60,000 bases of DNA from assembly GCF_963678635.1 (NCBI RefSeq), contig NC_087062.1:64145253-64205252 (forward strand). The letters run 5' to 3'. Below are positions 55,256 to 60,000 of the stretch, piece by piece. Both the position numbers and the translations under genes were made by a program. A model generated the notes under the pieces. The model made no database searches. It saw only the letters and a list, made by a program, of their open reading frames with translations, and was not told the DNA's origin. The stretch's first letter is position 1. Each line of letters starts with the position of its first letter. The DNA is from Symsagittifera roscoffensis (Eukaryota > Xenacoelomorpha > Acoela > Convolutidae).

Positions 55256-56370
55256 TCATACTAGGTTTGCTCTCTTGGGGTACCAAAACAATTGCGCCAG
55301 GCAGTGACACGGGTACTCCCCATGAGTCAACAGGATATTTCTCCAAGTTCGATATCCCGATGTCACTAGCAGGGGCTCAATTTCCATCATCAATTGGTGT
55401 GTCTCATCTTTTTCGTCTATCGTAGTAAAATTACTCGACATTATTCCCTTCGCCTTCTTCTTCTGGAACTCACTGAGGTTCCCTTCACCCCACTTTACAA
55501 AGTGTCTTCCACTATTTCTTCCAACTCATCCCCAGACCTCTCCGGGACTGCCCGGAGGATCTTCCAGGATTACTCCCAACTGTAACTGTTCAGACATTAC
55601 TGTCCCCATTTCTCGCACTCTTTCCACCCAAAAATTAAGGATTACTGCTTGCTCACAGTCGAAATATCCCTCCCTCGCTTCCTCGTTAACCAATGGATTC
55701 TAAGCCGTTCCTGGGACACCCGACACGTATTGAAAGGACTTCCGCTTCCCTAGCGTCGCGTTACTCCTTCAGACTCCTGATTCCTTCTAACAATTCCCTC
55801 GTCACGCTAACTCCCTTTGGAACATCGCCTGACTTCCTCCAACCTCCAGTAGCTATCCATATCATTCGGTTCTTTCGTCGGGATCTGCAGTGGCATGTCT
55901 TGATAGAGTTCCAACAGGGCCCTCAATAAGACTTCTTCACGCTTCATTGACTTCTGCCTAATCGTCTTTATACATTTTTCTAGCACCGGAGTGGGGATAC
56001 GATCCACCAAGAACTTCACAAAGCAAAGTGTGTCCTTGTTTTGCACACGGTATCGCAGAATCGTCCCTGGCGATCAGCACTCTCAAAGCTCCCATCAATT
56101 CTAACTGTTTCTCTCTAGATCTCGTCTCAATGGTGGCTTCATGCTCCCGTCTTCTTATTCCGACACGAGCCTAACTTGCAGGACTGTCCTGACGCAGGGG
56201 TTGGCTAAGTACGCCATCACAGATGAGGGAGTACGCATGGTTTCGTCGAAAAACTTCTGCAGGGCCGCCTTGCAGGACGTTTTACTCAGAAGCTCTAAAT
56301 CATTCTCATTTGCTTCCGACGACATCACTGTCACATATTCTTTCCTCTTCAGGTTCGAGCCCGTTATCAA
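55256..56370 (-). pseudogene. inverted, diverged ORF-S X3 to X2 fragment
   Basis: Minus-strand pieces correspond, in order from right to left, to X2 (56370-56155, KEYVTVMSSEANENDLELLS, FFDETMRTPSSVMAYLANPC), the X2/X3 link (56046-55807, FVKFLVDRIPTPVLEKCIKT, MDSYWRLEEVRRCSK), and the C-terminal end of X3 (55441-55256, DEKDETHQLMMEIEPLL). A large deletion removes the centre of X3. Amino acid changes are often conservative while nucleotides differ widely. Confidence 0.75.
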
Positions 56371-56439
56371 CTCTTGCAGATACTCCCTCTTGCGGAGTTT
56401 CTCGCTTTCACCATTTTCCCTCGCTCCATTTGATCATTT

Positions 56440-57050
56440 TCTCTTCTACATCCTGCGCAGCTTTGATCCTGGGTGCCAGAAATGGTCTGTTTACACCCAA
56501 CAGCGACCTCCTAATGCATGGATACGGTGGAAATCTGTTTGGCAGTGGATTGATACCCTCCAGCCATACGTCCTGGTTCTACCTCAAGTAAGCGTAGGTC
56601 TCCGGCCAGGCCGGGATCTTCACTGCGCCTGTGGCTCCTCTGATGATGGGTCGCAGCTTCCAAAGCTAGAGGTCGAACTGTACATTGGCAAGGTCCTCGC
56701 CTCCCATCCGACATTCGAAGCTGTTGTTCAGGTCCTTTATCACCCAGCCAGGTTCGGATGTTTTTTCCGAACAGTCGGTCGTCACTCGCCAGTCTTCTCA
56801 GCTCCCTTTGTTCTATCCAACTTAGCACAGTCCAGTCCACCACTGACACAAGGTTCACATACAGAACTGAAGATCTGTACGACTCCACTCGTATGTCGGG
56901 AACTGTAGGTCTATACACTGTACCACTCTAGGTCCATACTCCACAGTCACAAATTCTCTCAATCTGAAGATCAGCGCGAGTGGATCGATCCGCATCATTA
57001 GAGCCAAGTCGGTCAACATGGGCATTCCCCCACATTTTTTCACATCGCTT
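56440..57050 (-). pseudogene. inverted, diverged ORF-S X1 fragment
   Basis: The minus strand encodes MLTDLALMMRIDPLALIFRL (57043 leftwards), VVDWTVLSWIEQRELRRLAS and, after frame breaks, the SGGYQSTAKQ region, homologous to 30990-31500 of ORF-S. It overlaps repeat unit R copy 2. Confidence 0.7.
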
Positions 57051-57805
57051 TTATTTGAGATTAGCTTTTTTTGAGATTGGCTCTCCGGTCAAACTTTTTT
57101 TGACAAAAAAAAACAAACAAATCCTGGAGCGAAAGTAAGGTTCCAAAAATTGCAAACCGGCGCATTTTTTAAGAAAGAAAAAAAATTGCTGCCGAAGAAC
57201 TATAGACCAGTAAAACTTATATCATTGTAGTTGAAATTCCATAACAATTTCTAATAATATGACTACACTTTTGTTTTCTGAACGTATATAGGAGACTCAT
57301 ACGGCCTCATCTTGATTTTTGTACCCAAGCTGGTTATCTGAGACTCAAGATATTTTAGAAATTCTAACTTCTAAAATTTCAAATGGTATCTGTATATGAT
57401 GGTTCTTGATACCATTCACAGTTAATTTTCCGGGTTTTGTCAATACTATTTTGTAAATTCGAAAATGCCAATTTCCCAGATTTTTTTGGCCTCTACTGTG
57501 AATTGTGAATTTTGATGTGGTAAGTCTGCTGCCCGTAGCACCTCTTCAGAATCACCATTCACTGTTCTCACTACAACTTCAACGCAACGGAGGAAGAACG
57601 TAGCGTGCTGAACACTGATATTTTCTCCCTGCATTTGCATTTTCTACAGTACCATTCGGTTTCAGTTATAATACTATACCCAATATCTTCTACAGTACCC
57701 ATATCTTCTACTCGCGATGCATTTGCTCAGTACCATTCGGTGTCAGTTATATTCCGATACTCAACATTGTGCCATTCCGCCGGATTGACACCGCCGAAAC
57801 CTCCG
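56680..57805. repeat. repeat unit R, copy 2
   Basis: It is homologous to 51521-52640 and 59265-60000, sharing the inverted X1 piece, the AT-rich tail and the CATTCCGCCGGATTG motif at 57773-57787. Confidence 0.8.
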
Positions 57806-58290
57806 ACGAGTAAGAAAAAGAGTATTAACGTTGTTAATGACGAATTAAGCACAAAAAGGAGGGTCGGAAAATTCTGGAAGAAAATTTTCAAAAATTCGAA
57901 TGGCGGCGGATCATTTCTGGGAAACATAGAAAAAGGCCATATTTGGCAGAAAAGTGAATAAAACGAACACCCGAATTAACAAGTGAGAAACCGTCAAGAA
58001 AAACGTAAGAAAAGTAAGAAGTCTCTTATCGTGACGTTCACGCACAATAAGACGTATGGCGGGAGCCAACAAGAAAAAGGAGGCTTCAGTGGGAGAGCCA
58101 GAAGGGTCAGTACATTCCCGTGCCACAAATTGGAAGAAGTAACATTGTACTTTCACGAAGAAAACAGAATCGGACGCCCGGCGCCCAGAGACTGTCGTAT
58201 GTTGAAAGACTATTTTAAACTAATTTTTTAGCTACTCTGATGTCCTAAACATTTGAATTAACACCGATATTTTTTGTTAATGAATTTACA
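57806..58290. repeat. terminal repeat T variant
   Basis: It begins with GTTGTTAATGACGAATTAAG and AGGGTCGGAAAATTCTGG, has AAAATTTTCAAAAATTCG, the stem CTTATCGTG...CACAATAAG at 58025-58051, GGAGGCTTCAGTGGG, and ends TTTAGCTACTCTGATG...ACACCGATATTTT. It is a diverged member of the same family as 12264-13036 and 36398-37186, about half length. Confidence 0.65.
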
Positions 58291-59640
58291 TCGATATATT
58301 TTTTTGTAAAACTGAGTAGCTTGGACTCGCCCTTCCTCTGACATGCTTCAACCAGGGACATAGACTCCACGGGTGACAGACTAGCTGGGGTCTCCTTAGT
58401 GGGAGACATAAAAGATGATGGTGTCATCATTACTAGTGTTTCATTTGCTCCACCGCCTTCTGTTTCATTGTAATCATATTCCAGCAGATCCCTCTCCTGA
58501 GCATCCAGTCAAATTTGCTCATTCTGTCGCTCTTCCCTTCCATGGGGTCATCTTCTCCATGATTCTCTTTATTCGCATCTCCTCCATTGTCTGGTCGTGG
58601 TTGCGGTCCAGAGGGGCCTTGGCGCAAGTCAACTCCTGCATCCGTCCGAGCCAGTATTGCTAGGTCACCCGCATGATAAAACACTTGGTCATTCATCACA
58701 ATTTCCACAGGTTCCTCATCATTCGGCGCCACTTCCTCTGTCGTCAGATAGATGCCTCCTCCAGTTTCCTTGCTCACCTCCATCATCAGCCTAGCTCACC
58801 TCCTTGCTCACCCCATCATCAGCCTCAATTTCCACCCAGACTTGTCGTCAGCTGGAGTGTACACGTCATTCGAGTGGCCGGCAGAGAACTTTGTCTTCCT
58901 TGATGGTATGGCTTTGATCTTCTTTCTGCTCCAAAAGTCCGGAAAGGTGAAATTGAAGACATGTAAAGCTGCAGTATTCCAGCTGATGAAGCGCGGCTCC
59001 ATCCCCTCGCTCCATTTGATCATTTTCTCTTCTACATCCTGCGCAGCTTCGATCCTGGGTGCCAGAACTGGTCTGTTTACTCCCAACAGCAACCTCCTAA
59101 TGCAAGGATACAGTGGACATCTGTTTGGCGGTGGATTGATACCCGCCAGCTATGCGTCCTGGTTCTACCTCAAGTAAGCGTAGGTCTCCGGCCAGGCCGG
59201 GATCTTCACTGCGTCTGTGGTTCCTCTGTTGATGGGTCGCAGCTACCAAAGCTTGGGGTCGAACTGTACATTGGCAAGGTCCTCGCCTCCCATCCGACAT
59301 TCGAAGCTGTTGTTCAGGTCCATTAACACCCAGCCAGGTTCGGATGTTTTTCCGAACAGTCAGTCGTCACTCGCCAGTCTTCTCAATTCCCTTTGTTCTA
59401 TCCAACTTAGCACAGAGCAGTCCACCACTGACACAAGGTTCACATACAGAACTGAATGTCTGTACGACTTCACTCGTATGTCGGGAACTGTAGGTCCATA
59501 CACTGTACCCTTGTAGGTCCATACACCACAGTCACAAATTCTCTCAATCCAAAGATCAGCGCGAGTGGATCGATCCGCATCATTAGAGCCAAGTCGGTCA
59601 ACAAGGGCATTCCCCCACATTTCTTCACTTCGCTTTTACT
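58245..59640 (-). pseudogene. inverted, diverged ORF-S X1 fragment, second
   Basis: Minus-strand pieces match X1 in order from right to left: 59620-59360 and 59300-59097 (LGSNDADRSTRADLW, VVDCSVLSWIEQRELRRLAS), 59092-58808 (GMEPRFISWNTAALHVFNF, matching GIEPRFISWNVATMHTLDF), 58786-58433 (VMNDQVFYHAGDLAILARTD) and 58430-58245 (SFMSPTKETPASLSPVESM). Frame breaks separate them. It diverges from A and B far more in DNA than in protein. Confidence 0.72.
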
Positions 59641-60000
59641 TAAGATTGGCTTTTTTTGAGATTGGCTTTCCGGTCAACCTTTTTTTGACAAAAAAATAAA
59701 CAAATCCTGGAGCGAAAGTAAGGTTCCAAAAATTGCAAACCGACGCATTTTTTAAGAAAGACAAAAAATTGCTGGCGAAGAACTAAAGACCAGTAAAACT
59801 TATATCATTGTAGTTAAAATTCCATAACAATTTCTAATAATATGACTACACTTTGTTTTCTGAACGTATATAGGGGACTCATACGGCCTCATCTTGATTT
59901 TTGTAACCAAGCTGGTTATCTAAGACTCAAGATATTTTAGAAATTCTAACTTCTAAAATTTCAAATGGTATCTGTATATGATGGTTCTTGATACCATTCA
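59265..60000. repeat. repeat unit R, copy 3, cut by the window end
   Basis: It is near-identical to 51521-52240 and close to 56690-57400; the repeat continues beyond the window. Confidence 0.85.

Overview
The window looks like nuclear DNA of an invertebrate metazoan. Spliced genes with short GT-AG introns and animal-type germline and signalling domains occupy the first 11.4 kb, and the remaining ~48 kb is nested retroelement sequence. I cannot name the species. There are no bacterial gene features, CRISPR arrays or tRNA/rRNA genes that I can see. Host introns are very AT-rich, while the retroelement coding parts are visibly richer in G and C.

Layout. (1) 1-2101, minus strand: 5' part of a germline-type gene. 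An RRM exon joins in frame, through an apparent GC-AG intron, to a small exon and then to a LOTUS (OST-HTH) domain followed by the start of a Tudor domain; the gene runs off the left edge. (2) 2985-11436, plus strand: a multi-exon gene with an N-terminal TIR-like domain and a long kinesin-light-chain-like TPR array. Its introns hold a foldback DNA element (9111-9954) and relatives. (3) 12.26-16.28 kb: repeated terminal/leader sequence full of CCCTCC motifs. (4) 16.28-24.84 kb: a decayed Ty3/gypsy-class gag-pol (two zinc knuckles, protease, RT, RNase H, a long linker, integrase, long C-terminal tail). (5) 24.84-26.5 kb: directly in frame after one TGA, a macro-domain-like module related to the OARD1/TARG1 type, tandemly duplicated. 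(6) 26.94-35.24 kb: a second very long decayed reading frame with a coiled coil, two successive GDSL/SGNH hydrolase domains and a ~4.5 kb C-terminal part of unknown function, of which 33458-35002 is still open for 514 codons. (7) 36.4-41.2 kb: a terminal repeat, an inverted APE-type LINE and a remnant of a GIY-YIG (Penelope-like) element. (8) 42.64-51.70 kb: a near-identical direct copy of 32.10-41.16 kb, carrying a private 837-bp LINE 3' fragment insertion with a 12-bp target-site duplication. (9) 51.7-60 kb: mosaic of older, partly inverted fragments of the same family.

How the parts fit. Regions 3-6 are best read as one giant element, or two co-located ones, that adds a macro-like module and two SGNH hydrolases to an ordinary gag-pol. 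The unknown C-terminal polyprotein recurs in several diverged copies that preserve the protein better than chance would. That combination is the most novel content here. All copies in this window are broken by stops and frameshifts, so they are relics.
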